A DNA stretch of 64,000 bases, taken from NCBI RefSeq assembly GCF_014192225.1, contig NZ_JACHXS010000012.1:186001-250000 (forward strand), written 5' to 3'. Source of the stretch: Pseudoduganella umbonata (GTDB taxonomy: Bacteria > Pseudomonadota > Gammaproteobacteria > Burkholderiales > Burkholderiaceae_D). Within the stretch, counting starts at the first letter, position 1. Each line of letters begins with the position of its first letter. A model generated the notes under the pieces. The model searched no databases. It was not told the DNA's origin and saw only the letters and a program-made list of their open reading frames with translations. The translations under genes and the position numbers were made by a program. Positions 29,138 through 38,576 of the stretch are shown one piece after another.

Positions 29138-30105
29138 GTACGTCGAGCGACAGCCGGCGCCACTGGGCCTCGATCGACGAGGTCAGCTTCGTTGCCGGCA
29201 TGCGCTTCCTGTTCTGGATCTGCCGCGTGTTCGGCCGCTGGCCGTTCCGCGTGGCGCTGTACCCGGTGCTGGCCTGGTATGTGCTCACGCAGGGCCGGGC
29301 GCGGCGCGCTTCGCGCGACTACCTGCGCCGCGTGCGTGCCCACACCGGCCAGCCGGTGCCCGGCGTGCTGGCGCACTTCGCCAGCTTCGGCGAAAACCTG
29401 CTCGACAAGCTGCTGCTGTGGGGCGGGCTGTACCGGCTCGACGGCGTGCGGTTCCATGGCGCGGACGTGATCGAGAACGCCATCGCCAGGGGCACCGGCG
29501 GCGTGCTGGTCTGCTCGCACCTGGGCAACGTGGAGCTGACACGCCTGCTGTCGCGCCAGCGCAACGACATCAAGTCCACCGTGCTGGTGCACACCAAGCA
29601 CGCGCAGGCATTCAACCGGCTGATGGGCAAGCTCAATCCGGAAAGCCAGACCGACCTGCTGCAGGTGACGGAGATGACGCCGGCCACGGCGATGATGCTG
29701 TCGGAGCGGATCGGCCGCGGCGAGTTCGTCGTCATCGCCGGCGACCGCGTGCCGGTTTCCGGCAACGAGCACGTGGCCACGGCCGATTTCATGGGCGAAC
29801 CGGCGCCGTTCCCGGTCGGCCCTTATCTGCTGGCCGGCATTCTTCAGTGCCCGGTCTACCTGCTGTTCACGGTGTGCGTTAACGGCGTCACCGAGGTGCA
29901 CATCGAGCATTTCAGCGATGGCGTGCGGCTGCCGCGCAGGGAGCGCACCGCGGCGCTCGCGTCGATGGCGCAGGACTACGCGGCGCGGCTGGAGCACCAT
30001 GCCGCGCGGGCGCCACTGCAGTGGTTCAATTTCTACGACTTCTGGCAGCTGCCGGAATCCGGTGCAACCGAGGGAAAACAGGTAAACAACGATGCAACTG
30101 GCTGA
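29134..30105 (+). CDS. LpxL/HtrB-like acyltransferase (APE cluster)
   Basis: A 323-residue lysophospholipid/lipid A-type acyltransferase. An N-terminal hydrophobic segment is followed by the HX4E catalytic motif CSHLGNVE, then VVIAGDRVPVSGNE and FPVGPYLLAG. These enzymes move acyl chains from ACP to lipid acceptors at the inner membrane. In this cluster it may acylate the sugar headgroup with the fatty or polyene chain. It overlaps the glycosyltransferase gene by ATGA and has GTGGAGG as ribosome site. Confidence 0.88.
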   Translation: MSTSSDSRRHWASIDEVSFVAGMRFLFWICRVFGRWPFRVALYPVLAWYVLTQGRARRASRDYLRRVRAHTGQPVPGVLAHFASFGENLLDKLLLWGGLYRLDGVRFHGADVIENAIARGTGGVLVCSHLGNVELTRLLSRQRNDIKSTVLVHTKHAQAFNRLMGKLNPESQTDLLQVTEMTPATAMMLSERIGRGEFVVIAGDRVPVSGNEHVATADFMGEPAPFPVGPYLLAGILQCPVYLLFTVCVNGVTEVHIEHFSDGVRLPRRERTAALASMAQDYAARLEHHAARAPLQWFNFYDFWQLPESGATEGKQVNNDATG

Positions 30106-31642
30106 CATCCAATCCACGCGGCGCGCGGTCCGTTTCGACCGCGAACGGCTGACGATCGAAGACATCGTCGATATCGCCCACGGCCGCGCCAGCGCCGAGC
30201 TGTCGCCGGACCCGGCGTTCCGCGCCGCCATCGCGCGCGGCGCCGACTTCCTCGATCGCCTGCTGCGCGAGGACGGCAATGTGTATGGCGTGACGACCGG
30301 CTACGGCGACTCGTGCACCGTGGCCGTGCCGCCCGAGCTGGTGCCGGAACTGCCGCACCACCTGTACACCTACCACGGCTGCGGCCTGGGCGATCACTTC
30401 GATCCGGCACAGACGCGCGCGATCCTGGCGGCGCGGCTGGCATCGCTTTCCAAGGGATACAGCGGGGTGTCGGTCGAACTGCTGCTGCAGATCACGCGCC
30501 TGCTCGATGCCGGGCTGCTGCCGCAAATCCCCTCCGAGGGCTCGGTGGGCGCCTCCGGCGACCTGACGCCGCTGTCGTACCTGGCCGCCGTCATGTGCGG
30601 CGAGCGCGAGGTGTGGCGCAACGGCGAGATCGTCGACGCGGCGGTGGCGCTGCGCGAGGCCGGCATTGCGCCGCTGCGCCTGCGCCCGAAGGAAGGGCTG
30701 GCCATCATGAACGGCACCGCCGTCATGACGGCGCTGGCCTGCCTGGCCTACGACCGTGCAGAGTATCTCGTCAAACTGGCGACCCGCATCACGGCGCTGG
30801 CCTCGTACACGCTGGACGGCAACGCCCACCACTTCGACGAAGTGCTGTTCTCGGTGAAACCGCACCCCGGCATGGGGCGCGTGGCGGCGATGCTGCGCGA
30901 GGACCTGCCCACTACCGTGTGGGAACGCAACGGCAAGCGGCTGCAGGACCGCTACTCGATCCGCTGCGCGCCGCACGTGATCGGCGTGCTGGCCGATGCG
31001 ATGCCGCTGTTCCGCACCAACATCGAAAATGAGCTGAACAGCGCGAACGACAATCCGCTGATCGATGGCGACAACGAACGCGTGCTGCACGGCGGGCATT
31101 TCTATGGCGGCCACATCGCCTTCGCGATGGACGGCATGAAGAATGCGGTGGCCAACGTGGCCGACCTGCTGGACCGCCAGATGGCGCTGCTGGTCGATGC
31201 GCGCTACAACAACGGCCTGCCCGCCAACCTGTCCGGCAGCACGGGCCCGCGCGCGGCGATCAACCACGGCCTGAAGGCGCTGCAGATCAGTGCGTCGGCG
31301 TGGACGGCCGAGGCGCTGAAGCTGACGATGCCGGCCTCGGTATTCTCGCGCTCGACCGAATGCCACAACCAGGACAAGGTCAGCATGGGCACGATCGCCG
31401 CGCGCGACTGCCTGCGCGTGCTGGAACTGACGGAACAGGTGGTGGCCGCCCTGCTGGTCACGGTGCGGCAGGGCGCCTGGCTGCGCGGCCGCGCCAACCC
31501 GGAACTGGCGCTGCAGCCGCACCTGGCCGCGATGGTCGCGGCGCTGGATATCGCGCCGATCGACGAGGACCGCCGCCTGGACGGCGAACTGCGCTCGCTG
31601 GTCGCCCGTATCCGCGGCCAGGCCTGGGAGCTGTATGCGTAA
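30092..31642 (+). CDS. Aromatic amino acid ammonia-lyase (HAL/PAL/TAL family, APE cluster)
   Basis: A 516-residue lyase. The MIO prosthetic group should form from Ala154-Ser155-Gly156 in EGSVGASGDLTPLS; the catalytic Tyr65 lies in VYGVTTGYG. The substrate-selectivity pair corresponds to Tyr94-His95 (LYTYHGCG), which differs from the His-Leu of Rhodobacter tyrosine ammonia-lyase, so the substrate (Tyr, Phe or His) cannot be fixed from sequence. Its place between the acyltransferase and a thioesterase suggests it makes a cinnamic-type starter acid for the AMP ligase. Histidine-degradation genes are absent nearby, arguing against a hutH role. Confidence 0.92.
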   Translation: MQLADIQSTRRAVRFDRERLTIEDIVDIAHGRASAELSPDPAFRAAIARGADFLDRLLREDGNVYGVTTGYGDSCTVAVPPELVPELPHHLYTYHGCGLGDHFDPAQTRAILAARLASLSKGYSGVSVELLLQITRLLDAGLLPQIPSEGSVGASGDLTPLSYLAAVMCGEREVWRNGEIVDAAVALREAGIAPLRLRPKEGLAIMNGTAVMTALACLAYDRAEYLVKLATRITALASYTLDGNAHHFDEVLFSVKPHPGMGRVAAMLREDLPTTVWERNGKRLQDRYSIRCAPHVIGVLADAMPLFRTNIENELNSANDNPLIDGDNERVLHGGHFYGGHIAFAMDGMKNAVANVADLLDRQMALLVDARYNNGLPANLSGSTGPRAAINHGLKALQISASAWTAEALKLTMPASVFSRSTECHNQDKVSMGTIAARDCLRVLELTEQVVAALLVTVRQGAWLRGRANPELALQPHLAAMVAALDIAPIDEDRRLDGELRSLVARIRGQAWELYA

Positions 31643-32060
31643 AGTGAAAGAAAGCCGCTGGTTCGCCGAAGTCGACATGGATGTCCAGTTCTTCGACCTG
31701 GACCCGATGGAGATCGTCTGGCACGGCAACTACGTGAAATACCTGGAAGTGGTGCGCTGCGCGCTGCTCGACAAGATCGGCTACAACTACCCGCAGATGA
31801 AGGCATCCGGCTATGCGTGGCCGGTGATCGACATGCACCTGCGCTACGTGGCGCCTGCCACGTTCGGCCAGAAGATCCGGCTGCGCGCCGACATCGTCGA
31901 GTGGGAAAACTGCCTGAAGATCGATTACCTGATCACGGACGCGGCCTCCGGCAAGCGCCTGAACCGCGCCACCACGACGATGGTGGCGGTGAACATCGCC
32001 ACGCAGGAAATGTGCTACGTGTCGCCGCCCGTGCTGCTGGAAAAACTGGGACTGCAATGA
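31635..32060 (+). CDS. 4-hydroxybenzoyl-CoA thioesterase-like hotdog protein (APE cluster)
   Basis: A 141-residue hotdog thioesterase of the 4HBT family; the motif DVQFFDLDPMEIVWHGNYVKYLE contains the usual Asp/His region and the fold continues with HLRYVAPATFGQKIRL. It probably hydrolyses an acyl-ACP or acyl-CoA, either to release product or to edit the starter. It overlaps the lyase by eight bases and the next gene by four. Similar thioesterases are standard in aryl polyene clusters. Confidence 0.9.
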   Translation: MRKVKESRWFAEVDMDVQFFDLDPMEIVWHGNYVKYLEVVRCALLDKIGYNYPQMKASGYAWPVIDMHLRYVAPATFGQKIRLRADIVEWENCLKIDYLITDAASGKRLNRATTTMVAVNIATQEMCYVSPPVLLEKLGLQ

Positions 32061-32695
32061 AAAAAATCCTGATGACCGTCGCGCTGGCGTTGCCGGCATT
32101 CGCCGCCGCTGCCAACGGCAACGCTGCCAACGCCAACGCCAACGCCGCCGTGCCGGTGGCGAAGATCCAGGCGATGCTGGCCAAGCCGCCAGTGATGTGC
32201 GGCCGCTTCGACCAGAGCAAGACGCTGGCCGGCATGAAGAAGCCGCTGGCCGCCAACGGCCGCTTCTGCGTGGTGCAGGAAAAAGGCGTGCTGTGGCGCA
32301 CGCTGCAACCGTTCCCGAACACGCTGCGCCTGACCAGGAGCGAAATCATCCACTACCAGGGCGACCGCGTGGCGATGCGCCTCGATGCGAAGACGGAACC
32401 GACGGTGCGCATGATCAACCAGGTCCTGTTCTCGCTGCTGGCCGGCGACCTGGCACAGCTCGAACAGCTGTTCAAGGTCGACGGCACGGTGGGCGCCGAC
32501 AGCTGGAACGTCACGCTGGAAGCGCGTGAACCCGCCCTGGCCAAGGCGATCGGCACGATCCGGCTCGACGGCGGCGCCTATGTCAACAACATCGTCATCA
32601 GCGAAGCGTCGGGCGACCGCACCAGCATCGTGTTCTCGAAAATCGAATCGGGCGCCAAGGCACTGGGCCCCGAAGAGGCGGCGCTGTTCAAATGA
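32057..32695 (+). CDS. LolA-like periplasmic carrier protein (APE cluster)
   Basis: A 212-residue secreted protein: signal peptide MKKILMTVALALPAFAAAA, an Asn/Ala-rich linker, and a LolA-like domain (GRFDQSKTLAGMKKPLAANG, WRTLQPFPNTLRLT). It is a paralogue of the outer-membrane lipoprotein carrier and is expected to ferry the lipid-linked polyene through the periplasm. Both ends overlap neighbours by ATGA, so it is tightly coupled to the thioesterase and to the MMPL exporter. Confidence 0.88.
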   Translation: MKKILMTVALALPAFAAAANGNAANANANAAVPVAKIQAMLAKPPVMCGRFDQSKTLAGMKKPLAANGRFCVVQEKGVLWRTLQPFPNTLRLTRSEIIHYQGDRVAMRLDAKTEPTVRMINQVLFSLLAGDLAQLEQLFKVDGTVGADSWNVTLEAREPALAKAIGTIRLDGGAYVNNIVISEASGDRTSIVFSKIESGAKALGPEEAALFK

Positions 32696-35085
32696 TGGCG
32701 AAGGGGCGCGCGCTCGCTGTGCTGTGGCTGGTGGCGGTGGCCCTGCTGCTGGGCCATAACGGCTACCTGTGGCTGGTCAAGCGCATCGTGCCGGATACCG
32801 ACATCATGGCGCTGCTGCCGGTGCAGGAACGCGACCCCATCCTGCAAAGCTCGTTCGCCCACATGGTCGACGCGGCCCAGCAGCGTGTGATCGTGCTGGT
32901 CGGCGCCGCCGCGTGGGACGATGCGAAGCGCGCGGCCGATGCCTATGCCGCCGTGCTGGCGAAACATCCGGACCTGTTCCAGGCCGCCGATGCCGGCGCC
33001 AACGTGCAGGCCGAATGGCTGTCGCTGTTCCATCAGCACCGGCTGGTGCTGATGTCGCCGGCCCAGCAGGATCAGCTGCGCAAGGAAGGCACGGCGTTCT
33101 GGACCCAGCAGGCGCTGGCGAAACTGTACGCGCCGTTCGGCGGCCCGAAGCTGGGCGCCTGGCAGGACGATCCGTTCGGCCTGTTCTCCGGCTGGGTGCA
33201 GGAGCGCGCGCAGGAAACGCCGGTGCGCCCGCGCGACGGCCACCTGTTCGTCGCCGACGATGAAAAGCAGTATGTATTGCTGCCGCTGACCCTGAAGGTG
33301 CCGGCCCTGTCGATGACGGCGCAGGACCGCGTGCTGCCGATACTGAAGCAGGCGCTGGACGCCGCGCAGGCCGCCGCGCCGCAGGCACGGGTGATCCAGG
33401 CCGGCGTGATCCTGCATGCCGCCAATGCCGGCGCGCAGGCCAGCCGCGAAATGCACACGATCGGCGCCGGGTCGGTGGCCGGCATCGTCCTGCTGATGTG
33501 GCTGGCCTTCCGCACGCTGAAGCCGATCGCGCTGATCCTGCTGTCGATCGGCGTTGGCGTGCTGGGCGCGCTATCGGTGTGCTGGCTGCTGTTCGGGCAG
33601 ATCCACCTGATGACGCTCGTGTTCGGCGCCAGCCTGGTCGGCGTGGCGCAGGATTACGGTATCTATTTCCTGTGCAACCGGCTGTCCGCCGATGCGTCGC
33701 TGGACTCGCGTGCGCTGCTGAAGAAACTGCTGCCGGGCCTGGCGCTGACGCTGCTGGCCGCCGTCATCGGCTACATGGGCCTGGCGTTGACGCCATTCCC
33801 CGGCCTGCGCCAGATGGCCGTGTTTTCCGCGCTGGGCCTCGTGTTCGCGTGGCTGACGGTGGTGTTCTGGTTCCCGCAACTGATCGGCCCGCGCAGCCTG
33901 CGGGGCGGCGCGCTGGTGCGCGGCTATGGCGCGGCGCTGGCCCGCTGGCCGCTGCTGCGCGCCAGTGCCGGCACGTGGCTCGCCGTGGCGCTGTTCGCTG
34001 CCGTGGCGGCGTTCGGCATCGCGAAACTGGGTGCCAACGACGACATCCGCCTGCTGCAGAATCCGCCGAAGCACCTGGTCGACGACCAGATCAAGCTGGG
34101 CAAGCTGCTCGATGCGCCCACGCCGGTGCAGTTCTTCCTGGTGCGCGGCGACTCGGCCGAAACGGTACTGCAGCGCGAAGAAGCGCTGAAACTGCGGCTC
34201 GATCGCCTGGTCGCCACCGGCAAGCTGACGGGCTACCAGGCCATCTCGAACTGGGTGCCGTCGCTGCGCACGCAGCAGGAACGCCGCGCGCTGGCCGACC
34301 TGAAGCTGCTGGGACCCGAAGGGCCGCTGGCCGCCGTCGCGCAGCAGGCCGGCGAGGATGCAGGATGGGTCAAGGCGACCGCCGACGCGTTGCGCGCGGC
34401 CGGCAAGCCGCTCGGCATCGACGCGTTCATGAAGGCACCGGCCAGCGAGCCGTGGCGCCACCTGTGGCTCGGCAACGAACATGGCGAATTCGCCAGCATC
34501 GTCGCACTGCGCGGCCTGTCGATGGCGGCGGTGCCGCAGGTGCGCCCGCTGGCCGACGGCCTGGCCGGCGTGCAGTGGGTCGACAAGGTCGAGGAAATCT
34601 CTTCCGTGCTGGGCCGGTATCGCGTCAACATGGGCTATGTCGTGCTGGCCGCCTACTGCGTGGTCTTCGTGCTGCTGCTGCCGCGCTACCGGGGCCGGGC
34701 CTGGCGCGTGATCGCGCCGACCGCGCTGGCCAGCGTGGCCACGCTGGCCATCCTCGGCTATGCGGGCCAGAACCTGCAGCTGTTCCACGTGCTGGCGCTG
34801 ATGCTGCTGCTGGGCGTGGGCGTCGACTACGGCATCTTCATGCAGGAGGAATCAGTAAAAAGCGCCGAACGAAGGGATACCACGCCATGGCTGGCGGTGG
34901 GCCTGGCGGCGGCCAACACGCTGCTGGCCTTCGGCCTGCTCGGCCTGTCGAACACGCCGGCGCTGCAGGCGTTCGGGCTGACGATGTTGCTGGGCACCCT
35001 GCTCGTGTGGCTGGCGGTTCCCTGTTTCGGACTATCGACCTTCAATAAAGAGAAAACACATGCAGATGCAATTGGAATCAGCTGA
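32692..35085 (+). CDS. MMPL/RND-type exporter (APE cluster)
   Basis: A 797-residue membrane transporter. Two repeats are visible, each with a first transmembrane helix, a large periplasmic loop and five more helices (for example SVAGIVLLMWLAFRTLKPIALILL and FHVLALMLLLGVGVDYGIF). It fits the MMPL family, which moves hydrophobic lipids from the inner membrane using the proton gradient. Aryl polyene clusters always encode one next to a LolA-like carrier, so it probably exports the lipidated pigment. The start overlaps the lolA-like gene by four bases; the end overlaps the flavoprotein gene by 26. Confidence 0.92.
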   Translation: MMAKGRALAVLWLVAVALLLGHNGYLWLVKRIVPDTDIMALLPVQERDPILQSSFAHMVDAAQQRVIVLVGAAAWDDAKRAADAYAAVLAKHPDLFQAADAGANVQAEWLSLFHQHRLVLMSPAQQDQLRKEGTAFWTQQALAKLYAPFGGPKLGAWQDDPFGLFSGWVQERAQETPVRPRDGHLFVADDEKQYVLLPLTLKVPALSMTAQDRVLPILKQALDAAQAAAPQARVIQAGVILHAANAGAQASREMHTIGAGSVAGIVLLMWLAFRTLKPIALILLSIGVGVLGALSVCWLLFGQIHLMTLVFGASLVGVAQDYGIYFLCNRLSADASLDSRALLKKLLPGLALTLLAAVIGYMGLALTPFPGLRQMAVFSALGLVFAWLTVVFWFPQLIGPRSLRGGALVRGYGAALARWPLLRASAGTWLAVALFAAVAAFGIAKLGANDDIRLLQNPPKHLVDDQIKLGKLLDAPTPVQFFLVRGDSAETVLQREEALKLRLDRLVATGKLTGYQAISNWVPSLRTQQERRALADLKLLGPEGPLAAVAQQAGEDAGWVKATADALRAAGKPLGIDAFMKAPASEPWRHLWLGNEHGEFASIVALRGLSMAAVPQVRPLADGLAGVQWVDKVEEISSVLGRYRVNMGYVVLAAYCVVFVLLLPRYRGRAWRVIAPTALASVATLAILGYAGQNLQLFHVLALMLLLGVGVDYGIFMQEESVKSAERRDTTPWLAVGLAAANTLLAFGLLGLSNTPALQAFGLTMLLGTLLVWLAVPCFGLSTFNKEKTHADAIGIS

Positions 35086-36319
35086 CATACTGATCGTCGG
35101 TGCCGGCCCCGCCGGTTCGGTGGCCGCGGCGCTGCTGCGCAAGCAGGGCCGCCAGGTGCTCGTCATCGAGCGCGAGCAGTTCCCGCGCTTCTCGATCGGC
35201 GAAAGCCTGCTGCCGCAAAGCATGCAATATCTGGAAGAGGCGGGCATGCTGCGCGCCGTCGTCGAGGCCGGTTTCCAGTACAAGAACGGGGCCGCCTTCA
35301 TGAAGAACGGCGTCTACACGGACTTCGATTTCCGCGACAAGCACTCGGAAGGCTGGGGCACCACGTACCAGGTGCAGCGCGCCGACTTCGACCACCTGCT
35401 GGCGAGGGAAGCGGAAAAGCAGGGCGCCGAGATCCGCTTCCGCCATGAAGTGCTGAACATCGAACCGGGCCAGCCTGGCGGCCGCTCGCTCGTCACCGTC
35501 AGGCATCCCGACGGCGGGCAGTACCAGGTCGATGCGGGGTTCATCCTCGATGCGAGCGGCTTCGGCCGCATCCTGCCGCGCCTGCTGAAGCTGGAAACGC
35601 CGTCGAACTTCCCGGTGCGGGGCGCGATCTTCACGCACGTGCAGGACGGCATCGGCGCGCGCACCGGATCCGAACCCGGTTTCGACCGCAGCAAGATCCG
35701 CGTCACCGTGCACCCGAAGCACGACAATGTGTGGTTCTGGACCATCCCGTTCGCCGGCGGGCGCTGCTCGCTGGGCGTGGTCGCCGAAACGGCATACCTG
35801 GAACAGTACCAGGGCTCGCCGACGGAGCGGCTGCAGATGATCGTGGCCGAGGAACCGTCGCTGTCCGCGCTGCTGGAGAACGCCACGTGGGACACGCCGG
35901 CACGCCAGATCACCGGCTACTCGGCCAACGTCGACCGCCTGTGGGGCGAGGGCTACGCACTGCTGGGCAATGCCGGCGAGTTCCTCGACCCGGTGTTCTC
36001 GTCCGGCGTGACGATCGCGGTGCGCTCGGCCAGCCTGGCCGCGGCCGCGCTGAAACGGCAGTTCGCCGGCGAAGCCGTGGACTGGCAGGCCGACTACGGC
36101 GTGCCGCTGCGCCGCGGCGTCGATACCTTCCGCGCCTTCGTCGAATCGTGGTACAAGGGCGGCTTCCAGACCATCATTTTCCACGAGCGCCAGCAGCCGG
36201 AAATCCGCCGGATGATCTCGGCGATCCTGGCCGGCTACGCATGGAACCAGTCGAATCCGTACGTGAAGGAGACGGCGCGCCGCCTGGCGGCACTGGAGGC
36301 GGCGTGCGCACTGAGCTGA
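35060..36319 (+). CDS. FAD-dependent halogenase-like oxidoreductase (APE cluster)
   Basis: A 419-residue flavoprotein. The FAD motif is DILIVGAGPAGSVAA, followed by FSIGESLLPQS. Features of flavin-dependent halogenases are kept: a lysine in YKNGAAF (Lys75, near the catalytic Lys position of phenolic halogenases), VWFWTIP (225-230, matching WxWxIP) and FLDPVFSSG. Related non-halogenating reductases share the first and last motifs, so the WxWxIP and lysine matter most. It could halogenate the aryl head, as in the brominated xanthomonadins, or act as an oxidase. It overlaps the exporter gene by 26 bases. Confidence 0.85.
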   Translation: MQMQLESADILIVGAGPAGSVAAALLRKQGRQVLVIEREQFPRFSIGESLLPQSMQYLEEAGMLRAVVEAGFQYKNGAAFMKNGVYTDFDFRDKHSEGWGTTYQVQRADFDHLLAREAEKQGAEIRFRHEVLNIEPGQPGGRSLVTVRHPDGGQYQVDAGFILDASGFGRILPRLLKLETPSNFPVRGAIFTHVQDGIGARTGSEPGFDRSKIRVTVHPKHDNVWFWTIPFAGGRCSLGVVAETAYLEQYQGSPTERLQMIVAEEPSLSALLENATWDTPARQITGYSANVDRLWGEGYALLGNAGEFLDPVFSSGVTIAVRSASLAAAALKRQFAGEAVDWQADYGVPLRRGVDTFRAFVESWYKGGFQTIIFHERQQPEIRRMISAILAGYAWNQSNPYVKETARRLAALEAACALS

Positions 36320-36891
36320 AAGCGGGCCTGAAAGCGGGGCTGAAGGCGCGGCTGGCCGCGTGCATGGCTGCGCTGGCGCTGGCCGGCTGCGCTTCGGCTC
36401 CGCCGGCGCCGGCCCGCCTCGGGCTGAAGCTGCCGCCGGCCGCGCTGGGCCAGTCGATCAGCGTGCAGCAGCACCTGAAGGTGGAACGCGGCGGCCGTAT
36501 CGACGACATGGACGTGGCGCTGCAGGTCGAACCGGAAGCGATCGACATGGTTGGCCTGGCGTTCGGCCAGCGTGTGCTGACGGTGCGCTACGACGGCAAG
36601 GAAGTCAAGGAATGGCGGCACGCGATGCTGCCGCGCCAGGTGCGCGCGGAAGATGTGCTGGAAGACATGCAGTTGACCCTGTGGCCCGTCGAGGCGGTGG
36701 CGAAGGCGCTGCCGCCGGGCTGGCGCATCGCCGAGGAAGGCCGCGGCAAGGGCCTGCTGCGCACGCTCTACCTGAACGAAGAACCGATCATGCGCATCGA
36801 CTACAGCGGCAGCCCGCGCTGGAGCGGCACGGTCGTGCTGGAGAACCTGCGGTATAAATACCGGTTGACGATCCAGTTCGCCGCCGAATAA
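36304..36891 (+). CDS. DUF3261-type lipoprotein (APE cluster)
   Basis: A 195-residue lipoprotein: basic N-terminus with a KAGLKAGLKAR repeat, hydrophobic core, lipobox LAGC, then a beta-rich body (DDMDVALQVEPEAIDMVGL, RWSGTVVLENLRYKYRLTI). It fits DUF3261, lipoproteins seen in aryl polyene loci; with the LolA-like carrier and the exporter it probably takes part in outer-membrane delivery (inference). GTG at 36304 was chosen because it leaves a proper signal peptide; the first ATG (36364) would leave only eight residues before the cysteine. It overlaps the flavoprotein gene by 16 bases. Confidence 0.78.
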   Translation: MRTELKAGLKAGLKARLAACMAALALAGCASAPPAPARLGLKLPPAALGQSISVQQHLKVERGGRIDDMDVALQVEPEAIDMVGLAFGQRVLTVRYDGKEVKEWRHAMLPRQVRAEDVLEDMQLTLWPVEAVAKALPPGWRIAEEGRGKGLLRTLYLNEEPIMRIDYSGSPRWSGTVVLENLRYKYRLTIQFAAE

Positions 36892-36911
36892 AGCGCCGAA
36901 TACACAAGTTA

Positions 36912-38576
36912 ATGAATGCAATGAACGTCTACCTGAACGAGTGCGGCATCGTCTGCGCGCTGGGCACCGGCCTCGAAGAGGTGCGGGCGAACCTGTTCGC
37001 CGGCACCTCGGGCGTGCTGCCGACCACGGACTGCTCGCCGGGCCGCGAGCTGCCGCTGGGGCAGGTACGCGCGGCGCTGCCGTCCATCGACCACCTGCCG
37101 GCGGCACAGCGCAGCCGCAACAACGCGCTGGCGCTGGCCGCGCTGGCGCAGATCCGGCCGGCCGTCGATGCGGCCATCGCGCGGTTCGGCGCGGACCGGG
37201 TAGGCGTCATCGTCGGCACCAGCACGTCCGGCATCGCCGAAACGGAAAAGGCGCTGCTGCACCGTGTCGCGCATGGCGACCTGGCGCCCGGATTCCATTA
37301 CGGCCAGCAGGAGATGGGATCGCCGGCCGCGCTGCTGGCCGACGAGCTGGGAGTCGAAGGGCCGGCGTATGTGCATTCGAGCGCCTGTTCGTCCAGCGCC
37401 AAGGCGATGGCCAGCGCCGCCCGGCTGATCCGCATGGGCCTGTGCGACGCGGTGGTGGCGGGTGGCGCCGATTCGCTGTGCGCCTTCACGGTGGCCGGCT
37501 TTTCGGCGCTGGAGTCGGTCAGCGCCGTGCGCTGCAACCCGATGAGCGCCAACCGCAACGGCATCAACATCGGTGAAGGTGCGGCGCTGTTCCTGCTGAC
37601 GCGCGAACCGGCGGCCGTGATGCTGGCCGGCTGGGGCGAGTCGTCGGACGGCCACCACATGTCCGCGCCCGATCCGGCCGGTAACGGCGCGCGCATCGCA
37701 ATGGCCGACGCGCTGCGGCGCGCCGGCCTGCAGCCGGCCGACATCGACTACATCAACATGCACGGCACCGCCACGCAGCAGAACGACGCGATGGAATCGA
37801 CAGTGATCGCCGGGCTGTTCGGCTGCGAAGTGCCGGCCAGTTCCACCAAGCCGTTCACCGGCCATACGCTGGGCGCCGCAGCGGCGATCGAGGCGGCACT
37901 GTGCTGGCTGGCGCTGCAGCCGGAAAACGCCAGGGGCGCCTTGCCGCCGCATTTGTGGGACGGCGCGCCGGACCCCGCGCTGCCGGCGCTGAACCTGGTG
38001 CCCGTGGGCGCCACGCTGGGCCGGCCGCTGCGCCACGTGCTGAGCACCTCGTTCGCGTTCGGCGGGTCGAATGCCGTGCTGGTGCTGGGACGCGCGGCGC
38101 CGCCTGCGCGGCAAGCCGAGGCGGCACTTCCACCGGTCGCCGAGGTGCTGCCGCATTCGGGCTCGATGGTGCTGCTCGACCGGCTGGTCAGCGTGGACAA
38201 CGACGACCTGTGCGCCGAGGTGACGATCCGCCCGGACAGCATGTTCTGCGACGGCGCGGCCGTCGGCGCGTGGGTGGGCATCGAATACATGGCGCAGGCG
38301 ATCGCGGCGCACGCCGGCTGGCTGGCGCGGCGCAACGGCGATCCCGTCAAGGTGGGCTTCCTGCTGGGATCGCGCAAGTACGAAGCGGGCGTTCCCGCAT
38401 TCGCGGTGGGCAGCGTGCTGCGCGTGCACGCCCATCGTGCGCTGCAGGGCGACAACGGCCTGGGCGCGTTCGAATGCCGCATCGACGCGGGCGGGAGCAC
38501 CGTGGCCACGGCTACCGTGACGGTTTACCAGCCCGACAATGTCAACGAGTTTCTTTCAGGTGGAACAGCAGCATGA
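36912..38576 (+). CDS. Ketosynthase fused to hotdog dehydratase-like domain (APE cluster)
   Basis: A 554-residue fusion. Residues 1-395 form a FabB/F-type ketosynthase with active Cys159 in HSSACSSSAK, a His in NMHGTATQQND and a second His in FTGHTLGAA. Residues about 405-550 form a hotdog domain (EVLPHSGSMVLLDRLVS, WVGIEYMAQAIAAHA). In Xenorhabdus these correspond to the separate proteins ApeO and ApeP, the latter being one half of the dehydratase. The ketosynthase probably pairs with the chain-length-factor protein coded first in the cluster. A second ATG three codons on is an alternative start. Confidence 0.9.
   Translation: MNAMNVYLNECGIVCALGTGLEEVRANLFAGTSGVLPTTDCSPGRELPLGQVRAALPSIDHLPAAQRSRNNALALAALAQIRPAVDAAIARFGADRVGVIVGTSTSGIAETEKALLHRVAHGDLAPGFHYGQQEMGSPAALLADELGVEGPAYVHSSACSSSAKAMASAARLIRMGLCDAVVAGGADSLCAFTVAGFSALESVSAVRCNPMSANRNGINIGEGAALFLLTREPAAVMLAGWGESSDGHHMSAPDPAGNGARIAMADALRRAGLQPADIDYINMHGTATQQNDAMESTVIAGLFGCEVPASSTKPFTGHTLGAAAAIEAALCWLALQPENARGALPPHLWDGAPDPALPALNLVPVGATLGRPLRHVLSTSFAFGGSNAVLVLGRAAPPARQAEAALPPVAEVLPHSGSMVLLDRLVSVDNDDLCAEVTIRPDSMFCDGAAVGAWVGIEYMAQAIAAHAGWLARRNGDPVKVGFLLGSRKYEAGVPAFAVGSVLRVHAHRALQGDNGLGAFECRIDAGGSTVATATVTVYQPDNVNEFLSGGTAA

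Noticed and set aside
30092..31642. Histidine utilisation gene hutH
   Set aside because: The MIO motif fits, but no other histidine-degradation gene is present and the gene overlaps pigment-cluster genes on both sides.
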